Shown here piece after piece: positions 43,808 to 51,121 of a DNA stretch of 64,000 nucleotides. The translations under genes and the position numbers were made by a program. How positions within the stretch are numbered: position 1 is the stretch's first letter; each line of letters starts with the position of its first letter. The notes under the pieces were generated by a model. The model searched no databases, had not been told where the DNA came from, and saw only the letters and a program-made list of their open reading frames with translations. Where the stretch lies: contig NZ_BMPQ01000001.1 in NCBI RefSeq assembly GCF_014647675.1, positions 63,349 through 127,348 of the forward strand, written 5' to 3'. Source of the stretch: Streptomyces flaveus (GTDB lineage Bacteria > Actinomycetota > Actinomycetes > Streptomycetales > Streptomycetaceae).

Positions 43808-44386
43808 ATGCCTGAACTGTGTACCGATCGTCTCCTGCTCCGCCGGTGGCGGGAGTCCGACCTCGAGCCGTGGGCGGCGATGAACGCCGATCCCGACGTC
43901 CGAGAACACCTGGGGGAACTGCTGACGCGGGGGCAAAGCGATGCCGCGGTGGCACTCATGCAGGCCGAGTTCGACGACCGAGGATTTGGGTGGTGGGCGC
44001 TGGAAGCACGGGAGACCGGTGAGTTCATCGGCCGCGCTGGCTTGGACAAGGTGGACGAGGACATGCCGTTCGCGGGGGTGGATATCGGATGGCGGTTGAT
44101 GCGTTCGGCGTGGGGCCACGGTTACGCCACCGAGGCCGCCCTGGCGTGCCTGGCCTTCGGCTTCGAGGCCCTCGGGCTGTCGGAGATCGTTGCCTCGACG
44201 ACCGTCAACAACCTTCGTTCCCAGGCGGTGATGCGCCGGATCGGCATGACCCGGGACCCGGCCGACGACTTCGAGGATCCGAGCGTGCCCGAAGGGCCGC
44301 TACGCCAGTGCGTGCTGTACCGGATCCCCTCAGGGAAACCCACGGGCTACACCACGCAGCGGGACACGCCCCGGGCGGACGTATAA
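43808..44386 (+). CDS. GNAT acetyltransferase, RimJ/RimL type
   Basis: A 192-residue Acetyltransf_3 protein: MPELCTDRLLLRRWRESDLE at the start, GVDIGWRLMRSAWGHGYATE (the acetyl-CoA loop with GHGYATEAA), then IVASTTVNNLRSQAVMRRIG. Family members acetylate ribosomal-protein N-termini, amino acids or antibiotics. The acceptor here is unknown. It is a lone gene inside the segment bounded by inverted repeats and could have travelled with it. ATG 43808; no clear ribosome site. Confidence 0.9.
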   Translation: MPELCTDRLLLRRWRESDLEPWAAMNADPDVREHLGELLTRGQSDAAVALMQAEFDDRGFGWWALEARETGEFIGRAGLDKVDEDMPFAGVDIGWRLMRSAWGHGYATEAALACLAFGFEALGLSEIVASTTVNNLRSQAVMRRIGMTRDPADDFEDPSVPEGPLRQCVLYRIPSGKPTGYTTQRDTPRADV

Positions 44387-45001
44387 GTGCCGCTCCGAAG
44401 TGATCAAGCCGGGCACAGGGCGGCGAGACCGAACTGGATCCGCCCCCATCGGCGGCCCAGACGCGCACTTGGAAGGTTGCGGTGATTGGAAGGTTTGGGA
44501 CGGCGTAGGCCCCCCGAATGTGTCCCAAACCTTCCAATCATCACCGTCCAGATGGGAGATGGACGCAGACCGGGGCCATCGACCATCCGGGCACCTGGCT
44601 CACCCCGGTCAGCTCCACCGCAAGCCGCCCTGCCCACACCCGAGTTACCCACCCGACCCAAGGCATCCCCGCCCACGGGCCGTTGGCCGCCCACACTCCC
44701 GGCGCTCCCGGCGCTCCGGGCCACACCGATGCCACCCACGTACGGTCAGCCGCCAAGCCCAACCCGGCGTACCCGCTGAAGGCGCTCCACCACCAGCGTT
44801 CACCTGCCAGCGCCTCCGTGCCGGTCACGGAAAGCGTGAACATTTCTCCCCGCCGGGTTCAAACGCCGCTCGTTTGAGCAGCCAAAGGGCAATGCACCCC
44901 TCGGTGTTCACGATTTTCGCACCCACCTACCCACCGGCCGTCGGTCGCTAAGCCGCCCCGGCATGCAGGCGAGACGAATGCGCCCCCGCCCACTGCCCTC
45001 A
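44387..45001. other. Long stretch without a supported gene
   Basis: It holds the 44484-44539 hairpin and a second, degenerate copy of the repeat end near 44951-44995 (GCCGCCCCGGCATGCAGGCG). A 100-residue minus-strand frame (44541-44843) is rich in Trp, Gly and Pro and I do not believe it. Nothing else is seen. Confidence 0.45.
44484..44539. terminator. 18-bp perfect hairpin after the acetyltransferase
   Basis: GATTGGAAGGTTTGGGAC (44484-44501) is the exact reverse complement of 44522-44539, with a 20-base loop. TTGGAAGGTT also occurs directly upstream (44470-44479). It could terminate the acetyltransferase mRNA from 97 bases away, but the long loop and low GC stem also suit a mobile-element relic. 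Confidence 0.5.
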
Positions 45002-45287
45002 GCCGCTGAGCCGGCCCGGCGTGCTGGCGAGGCGCGAGTGCGCCCGCAAGTACCGGCCCACGGGTGAGCCCACCTGGACCCATCCCTACCCGGGCCCCCT
45101 TTACTCGGGCCGCCCGCTCGCTTCTCACCCGTGCTGGAGCGGACCGAGTCAAGGGTGGAGCGCAGCGGAATCGGCGGAGCCGACGCGACCGGAGGGAGCG
45201 CCCTTTACTCGGGCCGTGGAAGCACGACACTGGCCAAGAAGCGGGCGGCCCAAACGTTCACTTGAGAGCCTGCGGCACGAGTTACTC
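45002..45287 (-). repeat. Right copy of the inverted repeat, with 104-base insertion
   Basis: Inverted copy of 43402-43583. The 16-base direct repeat CCCTTTACTCGGGCCG at 45097-45112 and 45201-45216 bounds the extra 104 bases absent from the left copy. The copy ends nine bases from the stop of the antitoxin gene. Confidence 0.85.
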
Positions 45288-45296
45288 CGCCCCCGG

Positions 45297-45620
45297 TCAA
45301 CCAACCTTGCGCAACTCCCCGTCACCGAAGACCGCGACCATCACCAGACTGCCGCCGAGTGCCTCGACGTACCGGGCCACGACATCCGTGCCGGAGACCT
45401 GACCACTCTCGATCTGCGAGATCCGCCCCTTGCTCACGCCCATCCGCTCGGCCACCTGCGCCTGAGTGAATCCGCGTTCCTGACGCATGTCGACCAGCCT
45501 CCAGGCCCGGGCCTCGGCGAGCATGTGCTGGGCGCCCTCGAGAAACGTGTCCCGGTCACCCGCCAACTCCTCGGCCCGCTCGCGGTGCCCACTGGCCGAC
45601 CACCTGACGTATCCGCTCAC
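45297..45620 (-). CDS. HigA-type XRE antitoxin
   Basis: 107 residues: a basic N-terminus, then AEARAWRLVDMRQERGFTQA, QVAERMGVSKGRISQIESGQ (HTH at about 48-75) and a C-terminal strand. It is the antitoxin order typical of HigBA: the toxin gene comes first and overlaps this GTG (45620) by four bases. It would bind and neutralise the toxin and repress the operon through the palindrome at 46015-46032. Confidence 0.88.
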   Translation of the reverse strand: MSGYVRWSASGHRERAEELAGDRDTFLEGAQHMLAEARAWRLVDMRQERGFTQAQVAERMGVSKGRISQIESGQVSGTDVVARYVEALGGSLVMVAVFGDGELRKVG

Positions 45621-45997
45621 TTGCCCGACTCCTTCATCCGATCAGCCACGTACTCCGCGTACCGGAGCTCGGCCAACGGGATCGCCTCGTCGTACCAGGC
45701 TTTCCAATTCCCCGCCTTGTCTCCGGCCACCAAAAGGATCGCGGAGCGCCACGGGTCGAACATGAACAGGACACGCACCTCGCTCCGCCCCGCCGATCCC
45801 GGACGAAGCTCCTTGAGGTTGTGCAGCGTCGATCCCTTGATCCGATCGACCAGAGGGCGTCCCTCGGCGGGCCCGTGGCAGGCGAGGATCCAGATCGCCT
45901 GGTTCACCAGCACGTACGAGACGGGGTCGGCCTTCTCGAGGTCGTGCAGCCATTGATCCACCTCGTCGGTCAGGTAGATGTCCCACTGTTCTTCCAC
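45617..45997 (-). CDS. HigB/RelE-type toxin (Gp49 family)
   Basis: A 126-residue type II toxin: IYLTDEVDQWLHDLEKADPV, then ILACHGPAEGRPLVDRIKGS, HNLKELRPGSAGRSEVRVLF and MFDPWRSAILLVAGDKAGNW. The Lys/Arg-rich strands LKELRP, RVLF-MFDP and LLVAGDK-NW are those of phage Gp49/HigB endoribonucleases that cut mRNA on ribosomes. GTG 45997 is chosen because AAGGGA lies six bases before it; GTG 46027 would lie inside the operator. It overlaps the antitoxin by four bases. Confidence 0.86.
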   Translation of the reverse strand: MEEQWDIYLTDEVDQWLHDLEKADPVSYVLVNQAIWILACHGPAEGRPLVDRIKGSTLHNLKELRPGSAGRSEVRVLFMFDPWRSAILLVAGDKAGNWKAWYDEAIPLAELRYAEYVADRMKESGK

Positions 45998-46014
45998 CTT
46001 CAATCCCTTCGGGA

Positions 46015-46032
46015 GTTTAGCATTCACTAAAC
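46015..46032. promoter_or_regulatory. Palindrome upstream of the toxin-antitoxin operon
   Basis: GTTTAG-CATTCA-CTAAAC, a perfect 6-6-6 dyad in AT-rich sequence 18 bases upstream of the preferred toxin start. It is the likely autoregulatory site for the XRE antitoxin. Confidence 0.7.
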
Positions 46033-46154
46033 CTATGGGAAGGTGGGGCCATCAGTCCGAACCCGGAACATTCACTCGTACGAGGCGATCACCCTCAAAT
46101 GACGGCGCTGTAGCTCAGAGTCCGACTCCGGCCCTCGCTCGCAAGAGCGGTCCC

Positions 46155-46910
46155 TCAGCCGCGCACCGGGAAGTACTGCCGGGGCGTGACACCCACCACC
46201 CGCCGAAACGCCGCGACGAACGAGCTGGCGGAGCCGTAACCGACCCTCCGGGCCACGGCCTCCACCGTCATGCCCTCGGCGAGCAACGGCATCGCGGACT
46301 GCATGCGCAGCTGCTCGCGCCACTGGCCGAAGGCCAGCCCCGTTTCAGCGACGAAGAGGCGGGCCAACGTGCGGGCGCTGGCGCCGACTTCCGTACCCCA
46401 AGCCTCCAACGGCCGTCCGTCTGCAGGGTCTCGGACGAGCGCCCGCGCCACCGCCCGCGCCCGCGGATCACGAGGCTCGGTCACCGACACGCTCGTCACC
46501 GGCACGGGGTGCAGCACATCGAGGAGTACGGCCTCCGCGCGCGACCGTGCGTCCGGGGCGAGGCCGGTCCGTCCCAGGTGGTCGATGAGCGCCTGGAGCA
46601 GTGGGCCCGCGGCGACCACCGTCGGCTCGGGCCACCGGATCTCCGGGGACGCGGCGGGGTCGACGTACGCGCTGCGCATGACCGTGTCGCCCGCGGACTC
46701 CGTCGTATGGGGCACCCAGGCGGGCATCCACAGGGCCAGTGAGGGCGGCAGCAGCCAGGCCCCGCGTTCGCTGCTCACGCGCAGCAACCCCTTTGCGGCC
46801 CAGGCGAGTTGGTGGAAGGAGTGCCAGTGCCGGCCGTACGTCGTCCCCCTCGGCATGGTGAAGTGGCCGATGAAGATCGCGGTGGCGGCCGGGTGTCCGT
46901 CTGGCGACAT
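46155..46910 (-). CDS. AraC-family regulator (cupin N-terminus)
   Basis: 251 residues. N-terminal cupin (HFTMPRGTTYGRHWHSFHQL, then ALWMPAWVPHTTESAGDTVM) and C-terminal AraC HTH (WGTEVGASARTLARLFVAET, GLAFGQWREQLRMQSAMPLL, GYGSASSFVAAFRRVVGVTP). The effector is unknown. ATG 46910 lacks a ribosome site and may be leaderless. It is divergent from a methyltransferase gene, with a 15-bp dyad (46927-46941) in the 55-base gap. Confidence 0.9.
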   Translation of the reverse strand: MSPDGHPAATAIFIGHFTMPRGTTYGRHWHSFHQLAWAAKGLLRVSSERGAWLLPPSLALWMPAWVPHTTESAGDTVMRSAYVDPAASPEIRWPEPTVVAAGPLLQALIDHLGRTGLAPDARSRAEAVLLDVLHPVPVTSVSVTEPRDPRARAVARALVRDPADGRPLEAWGTEVGASARTLARLFVAETGLAFGQWREQLRMQSAMPLLAEGMTVEAVARRVGYGSASSFVAAFRRVVGVTPRQYFPVRG

Positions 46911-46926
46911 GGGACGGCAGCTTAGC

Positions 46927-46941
46927 CCGTGTCGGACACGG
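46927..46941. promoter_or_regulatory. CCGTGTC-G-GACACGG dyad between divergent genes
   Basis: A perfect 7-bp inverted repeat with a one-base centre, 17 bases from the AraC start and 25 from the methyltransferase start. It is a candidate shared operator. Confidence 0.6.
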
Positions 46942-46965
46942 TGGCTGCGCTCATACCGTCGCCGT

Positions 46966-47538
46966 ATGCCGATGAATCTCATGCACCGCAGACTGTGCAG
47001 CTCCGAGAAGTGGGCTCAGACCACCAAGGAACACATCCTCCCGTGGACACTCGACGGCGTGGACCTCGGCGACGACGTACTGGAGATCGGTCCGGGTTAC
47101 GGCGCCAATCTCCGCGTACTCATCGAACAGGTACCCCGTGTCACGGCCGCGGAGATCGACGAGACCACCGCGACCCTGCTGGAGCAGAAGTGGGGAAGCA
47201 GGGCGCGCATCCTGCGCGCGGACGGAGCGGCGGTCCCCGTGCCGGACGCGAGCTTCTCCTCGGTCGTCTGCTTCGTCATGCTGCACCATGTGCCGACGGC
47301 CGCCCACCAGGACCGGATCTTCGCGGAGGCGTACCGCGTGCTGCGTCCCGGCGGTGTCTTCGCCGGCTGCGACAGCCAGCCGAGTTTCCGCTTCCGGCTG
47401 CTCCACTTCCGCGACACGATGAACACGCTGGAGCCGGCCGACCTCCCGGACCGCCTGACGAAGGCCGGCTTCACGAACGTATCGGTGAACCTGCACCCGG
47501 AGACGGGCGGCCTCCGCTTCCGGGCCCGGCGTCCCTGA
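46966..47538 (+). CDS. Class I SAM-dependent methyltransferase
   Basis: A 190-residue methyltransferase: motif I DDVLEIGPGYGANLRVLIEQ, motif II region TAAEIDETTATLLEQ, ILRADGAAVPVPDASFSSVV, motif III VMLHHVPTAA with RVLRPGGVFAGCD. The substrate is unknown. The N-terminus NLMHRRLCSSEKWAQTTKEH resembles small-molecule methyltransferases. ATG 46966 lacks a clear ribosome site and may be leaderless. Probably controlled by the divergent AraC protein; the 3' end meets the next gene after 15 bases. Confidence 0.9.
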   Translation: MPMNLMHRRLCSSEKWAQTTKEHILPWTLDGVDLGDDVLEIGPGYGANLRVLIEQVPRVTAAEIDETTATLLEQKWGSRARILRADGAAVPVPDASFSSVVCFVMLHHVPTAAHQDRIFAEAYRVLRPGGVFAGCDSQPSFRFRLLHFRDTMNTLEPADLPDRLTKAGFTNVSVNLHPETGGLRFRARRP

Positions 47539-47553
47539 ACTGGGCGTTTGCTT

Positions 47554-48783
47554 TCAGCAGCGTGCCCGGCCGTAGTGGCGGGCGACGGCGTGGAAGGCCT
47601 GCTTGGGCTCCCAGTGCCAGTCGGAGGCAGGGTCGTCTGGGCAGTCCTTGATCGGCTTGACGATGGCGTACGACGCCATGTCGAGGTCGTAGCGCGGATT
47701 GTCGGGCCGGTGCGGGGCGTCGGCGGTGACGAACTCGAAGGCCATCGCCGCGTGCAGGTTCATCGACTCGAAGACGTCGAGGAGATCGGTGAGATACGCG
47801 GCCTGGGTGCGCTCGCTGCGGACGGGGTTGCCTTTGATCTCCGGCGGGTTCTTGGTGTAGTCGACGATGTCCCAGCCCATGCCGCCCGCCTCCGGGGCAC
47901 CTTTGAAGGTGCAGGTGCCGAACTCGGTGATGGCCAGGGGCTTGCCCCAGCGCAGGAACGTACGCAACTCCCGTACATAGTCGGCTCGTTGGCGGAAGTA
48001 CGAGTAGTAGTCGATGCCTACGATGTCGAACAGCCCCCAGTCGACGTTCTCGAACGTCTCGTCCTGCGCGGCGGCGTAACTGAGTTTGCCGCGGAAGACG
48101 GACCGGCCCACCGCCGCCGCCTTCGCGGTGAACCTGGCCAGCCGCTTCTGCACCTTCGCGAGATCGAAGTTCCCCTTCTCCAGGTTGTCGATCCGCTCGA
48201 AGACGTCGTCCCCCGGCACGATGCCCGGCACGAACAGCCAGAACTCACACCCGACGGCGAGGGTGACCTGTGCGCCCTGCCGCCGCAGCCGCTCCCCGTG
48301 CCGCCCGCTCTCGGCGAGGTGATCGAGGATCTCCTTCTCCGGCACGTCGCCCAGCGTCGGCTGCAACCACACGTGTAGTCCGCGCTCGGCCACCTCACTC
48401 GCCGTGGCGTTGAGCCGCTCGACGCCATCCCCGGTGACCTCGACGGAGTCGGCGTGCAGTTCGCCCGCGATCACGCGGACGTCCTCGCGCATCCTCCGCT
48501 CACTCCAGGCGGTACCGGGCGTCTCGCCTTTCCCCAGGGTGTAGACGACACCCCTGTGCGTCAGCCCGCGCCGAGCCTCCACTGCCGTTGACTCTGCCGC
48601 CACTGCCGTTGCCCCTGACGCAGCCGCTCGGGTCGACGCCGACGCGGGGGCCGCGAGGCCCCCGACCGCCGCCGCACCCCCGACAACAGCCGCTCCCGCC
48701 ATGAAGCGCGCGCGACTGATCCCCGTGTTCTCCGTGTTCCCTTTGTTGCCCGTGTTCCCCTGATTCCCCTTGGTCTTCTCCAT
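47554..48783 (-). CDS. Tat-exported TIM-barrel glycosidase-like protein
   Basis: 409 residues. A polar N-terminus with repeated GN(Q/T/K)GNT units precedes SRARFMAGAAVVGGAAAVGG, a Tat-like signal. The body reads RRGLTHRGVVYTLGKG, HVWLQPTLGDVPEKEILDHL, GCEFWLFVPGIVPGDDVFER, FDIVGIDYYSYFRQRADYVR and PLAITEFGTCTFKGAPEAGG, a clan-A glycosidase-like barrel with Glu in ITEFG as candidate nucleophile. Streptomyces homologues have often been labelled abortive infection proteins, which the sequence does not support. ATG 48783; single gene. Confidence 0.75.
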   Translation of the reverse strand: MEKTKGNQGNTGNKGNTENTGISRARFMAGAAVVGGAAAVGGLAAPASASTRAAASGATAVAAESTAVEARRGLTHRGVVYTLGKGETPGTAWSERRMREDVRVIAGELHADSVEVTGDGVERLNATASEVAERGLHVWLQPTLGDVPEKEILDHLAESGRHGERLRRQGAQVTLAVGCEFWLFVPGIVPGDDVFERIDNLEKGNFDLAKVQKRLARFTAKAAAVGRSVFRGKLSYAAAQDETFENVDWGLFDIVGIDYYSYFRQRADYVRELRTFLRWGKPLAITEFGTCTFKGAPEAGGMGWDIVDYTKNPPEIKGNPVRSERTQAAYLTDLLDVFESMNLHAAMAFEFVTADAPHRPDNPRYDLDMASYAIVKPIKDCPDDPASDWHWEPKQAFHAVARHYGRARC

Positions 48784-48970
48784 GCAGCAAGTCTCTTGAG
48801 CCGAGGGGAACTTGGCTGTCCGCCGATGGTCGATGCGAGGGCAACCAAGGTATGAACTCCGAACTCGGAGACGCGGATCGAGGAAGCCCCCAACGGACCG
48901 ATGAGTTTCCGCGCCCTCGGGCGTCTACCTGTGCGACAGCCCGACCAAGGGCGAGACGAGGAGACGAAAC

Positions 48971-49423
48971 ATGAGCACCGAGCAGACATCTGCGGCCAAC
49001 AGTTTCTCCTACACGCTGACCCGAACGCTGGACGCCCCGACGGCGGCGGTGTGGCAGGCATGGACCACAACCGATCAGTACGCCCAGTGGGCCTACGCCG
49101 CTGCCGGCTCCGTCGAGATGGACGTACGGCCCGGCGGAGCGTGGAAGGCCACGATGCTCACCCCCGACGGCGGGCAGTTCCCGCTGACCGGCAGCTATCT
49201 CGAGGTCGCCGAAAACCGCCGTCTGGTGATCGGCATGGACGTCCCCGGCAAGCCCGAGCCCGCAGTCATGACCCTGGAACTCGACGGGCAGGACGACCAC
49301 CACACCCGGATCGTGCTCAGCCAGACTTGCGACACCACCGAGGAACGCGACATGGCCGAACAGGGCAGCACCATGCTTCTCGACAGCCTGAGCGCTTTCC
49401 TGGCCGAAAAGGCGAAGGGCTGA
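48971..49423 (+). CDS. SRPBCC (AHSA1-like) domain protein
   Basis: A 150-residue START/Bet v1-like protein: YTLTRTLDAPTAAVWQAWTT at 14-33, YAQWAYAAAGSVEMDVRPGG, LTGSYLEVAENRRLVIGMDV, and HHTRIVLSQTCDTTEERDMA, with the closing helix LLDSLSAFLAE. It has a hydrophobic ligand cavity; function unknown. Many relatives are encoded next to ArsR repressors, but none is here. ATG 48971 follows GAGGAGACGAAAC. Confidence 0.88.
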   Translation: MSTEQTSAANSFSYTLTRTLDAPTAAVWQAWTTTDQYAQWAYAAAGSVEMDVRPGGAWKATMLTPDGGQFPLTGSYLEVAENRRLVIGMDVPGKPEPAVMTLELDGQDDHHTRIVLSQTCDTTEERDMAEQGSTMLLDSLSAFLAEKAKG

Positions 49424-49634
49424 ACTCTTTCAGAAATCACCAGCGGACCGTGGAATACAGGGCGGCCGGGGCAGTACGCACCAGCCTGCCGCCCCGGCCG
49501 CCGTCGGTGCCGAGCATCACCGACTACGGCGCGAACACGCGCCGCCGACGGGGTACCGTCCGTAGGGGCGAAGGCCTCGCCCGACCGCCACCCGTTCGCG
49601 GGGAGCGACATCCCCGTATCCCCTCGGAGGCCCC

Positions 49635-50087
49635 GTGAGGCGACTCCTTACCCGCCTTTGGCGCGCCCTTCGCCCGGTGCAAAGCCGTGTGATGTGGTGC
49701 CTGAACGCGAAGTTCGTGGTCGGCGTGACCGGTGTCGTGCGCGATGACGAAGGCCGGGTGCTGCTGTTACGGCACCGGATGTGGCCGCCGGGACGCCAGT
49801 GGGGCCTGCCGAGTGGCTTCGCGCACAAGGGCGAGGACTTCCGGCAGACCGTGGTCCGCGAGATCAAGGAGGAGACCAACCTCGATGTGGAGGCGGGCCG
49901 CCTCGTCCTGCTGAACAGCGGCTTCCGCACCCGTCTCGAAGTGGCCTACGAAGCGCGCCTGCTGGGCGGCGAACTGCGCATCGATTCCTTCGAGATCCTT
50001 GAGGCCCGCTGGTGCCGCCCGGACGAACTCCCCGCGGGCCTCCAGCCGGTGTGCCATCCGCTCGTACGGGGCGAGACCGCCCCCTGA
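49635..50087 (+). CDS. NUDIX hydrolase
   Basis: 150 residues. The NUDIX box is exact: GFAHKGEDFRQTVVREIKEE at 61-80 (G-x5-E-x7-REIxEE). QWGLPS precedes it and the C-terminal EILEARWCRPDELP completes the fold. It hydrolyses a nucleoside diphosphate linked to another group; the substrate is not predictable. GTG 49635 with CGGAGG upstream. It faces the tyrosine-phosphatase gene at its 3' end. Confidence 0.93.
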   Translation: MRRLLTRLWRALRPVQSRVMWCLNAKFVVGVTGVVRDDEGRVLLLRHRMWPPGRQWGLPSGFAHKGEDFRQTVVREIKEETNLDVEAGRLVLLNSGFRTRLEVAYEARLLGGELRIDSFEILEARWCRPDELPAGLQPVCHPLVRGETAP

Positions 50088-50173
50088 GCGGCTCCGGCTC
50101 GGCTCAGTCGAGCGGTAGTGCTGCCGGGCGACACCGTGCCCTGGATCACCCTGCGCCTCGCCTGACTGACGCC

Positions 50174-50653
50174 TCACCTGACCCGCGACGGCTCCGCGAA
50201 ACCTCGTACATACCTCCGCTGCCACGGGGTCTCGACCGCATGCCGGTCGTAGTTCCGGCGTACGAAGTCCACTGCCTCATCCGGCGGTACGCCGTCCAGG
50301 ACCGCCAGGCAGGCGAGGGCCGTACCCGTACGTCCGCGGCCACCCCCGCAGGCGATCTCGACCCGCTCGCCCGGAGACGCCGCCCGGTTCCACGCCTCCG
50401 TCAGCACCTCGCGGGCGTACGCGCGGTCACGGGGCAGCCAGAAGTCCGGCCAGCGGATCCAGCGGGTTTCCCAGGGGACTTCGGGTGGGTTTTTGCCCAG
50501 CAGATAGACGGCGTACGTGGGTGCCGGCGCCGACGGCGCGAGCGGGCGCCGCAGCCCACGGCCCCGTACCAGCCGACCGGACGGCAGCCTCAGTACACCG
50601 GCCGCCTCGCCCGCCCAGCCCCCGTCCCGAGCCGTATCCCCGACCTCGCTCAC
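50174..50653 (-). CDS. Dual-specificity/tyrosine protein phosphatase
   Basis: A 159-residue CX5R phosphatase: P-loop IACGGGRGRTGTALACLAVL with Cys102 and Arg108, and WPDFWLPRDRAYA (about 68-80), whose Asp70 is the candidate general acid. CGGGRGRTG is glycine-rich compared with the usual HCxAGxxR, so substrate preference may differ. GTG 50653 is chosen because GAGGGG lies seven bases upstream. Divergent from the peptide-transporter operon. Confidence 0.85.
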   Translation of the reverse strand: MSEVGDTARDGGWAGEAAGVLRLPSGRLVRGRGLRRPLAPSAPAPTYAVYLLGKNPPEVPWETRWIRWPDFWLPRDRAYAREVLTEAWNRAASPGERVEIACGGGRGRTGTALACLAVLDGVPPDEAVDFVRRNYDRHAVETPWQRRYVRGFAEPSRVR

Positions 50654-51025
50654 CCGACACCCCTCGACTCCTGAGCCGCCCTTGCTTCGATCCCCCGGAA
50701 ATGTACCGCCATCGCCCGCTGCGCCCCTCGGCATCCCGTGCCCTGAGGGCGACGACTATGTCCCGGTGCCGCCGCACCGTCACGTCGGGTGCCGGATCGT
50801 CCGTCCAGCCCTGCGCTCCGGCGACCCGCCGGACACGGTCCAGAAGGCGCCCAGCAGTTGCGGAACGAGCGCGTTGCCGAGGGGAGTCAGTGACGCCTGG
50901 CCGACATACGTCCCACCTCCTGGCTGAACTTCTTTCACGACCCGTCAGATACGGGGCTCAACTCCCGTGCCTTCGTACCGGCATTGGTCGCACCTCTGGA
51001 AGAAACGGCATTCGTGCGCGATCCC
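50654..51025. other. Gap before the peptide-transporter promoter
   Basis: About 370 bases without a supported gene. I see only short dyads such as CCCGT-CAGAT-ACGGG near 50941-50955, too weak to call. Confidence 0.4.
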
Positions 51026-51085
51026 TTGACCGCCCCCACACCCCCTCTTATGGTCACGCTGCACCCATGACATAGGACGTCGTAT
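51026..51085 (+). promoter_or_regulatory. Housekeeping-type promoter with downstream GACGTC operator
   Basis: TTGACC (51026-51031), a 17-base spacer and TATGGT (51049-51054) make a good HrdB-type promoter. Just after the expected start of transcription lies ATAGGACGTCGTAT (51072-51085), symmetric around GACGTC except one pair, a GntR/FCD-like operator shape well placed to block initiation. CGTATCTCCC is then directly repeated. Confidence 0.65.
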
Positions 51086-51121
51086 CTCCCGCCGTATCTC
51101 CCACTGCTTGCTGGAGGAACC

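Noticed and set aside
44541..44843. 100-codon minus-strand frame after the acetyltransferase
   Set aside because: Trp/Gly/Pro-rich, overlaps the hairpin, no ribosome site and no recognisable family.
44848..44880. Possible tRNA T-arm (GGTTCAAAC) suggesting a tRNA gene or att site
   Set aside because: No acceptor stem, D arm or anticodon arm can be folded around it.
47554..48783. Phage-defence gene
   Set aside because: The abortive-infection label comes from annotation habit; the sequence shows a Tat signal and a glycosidase-like barrel.
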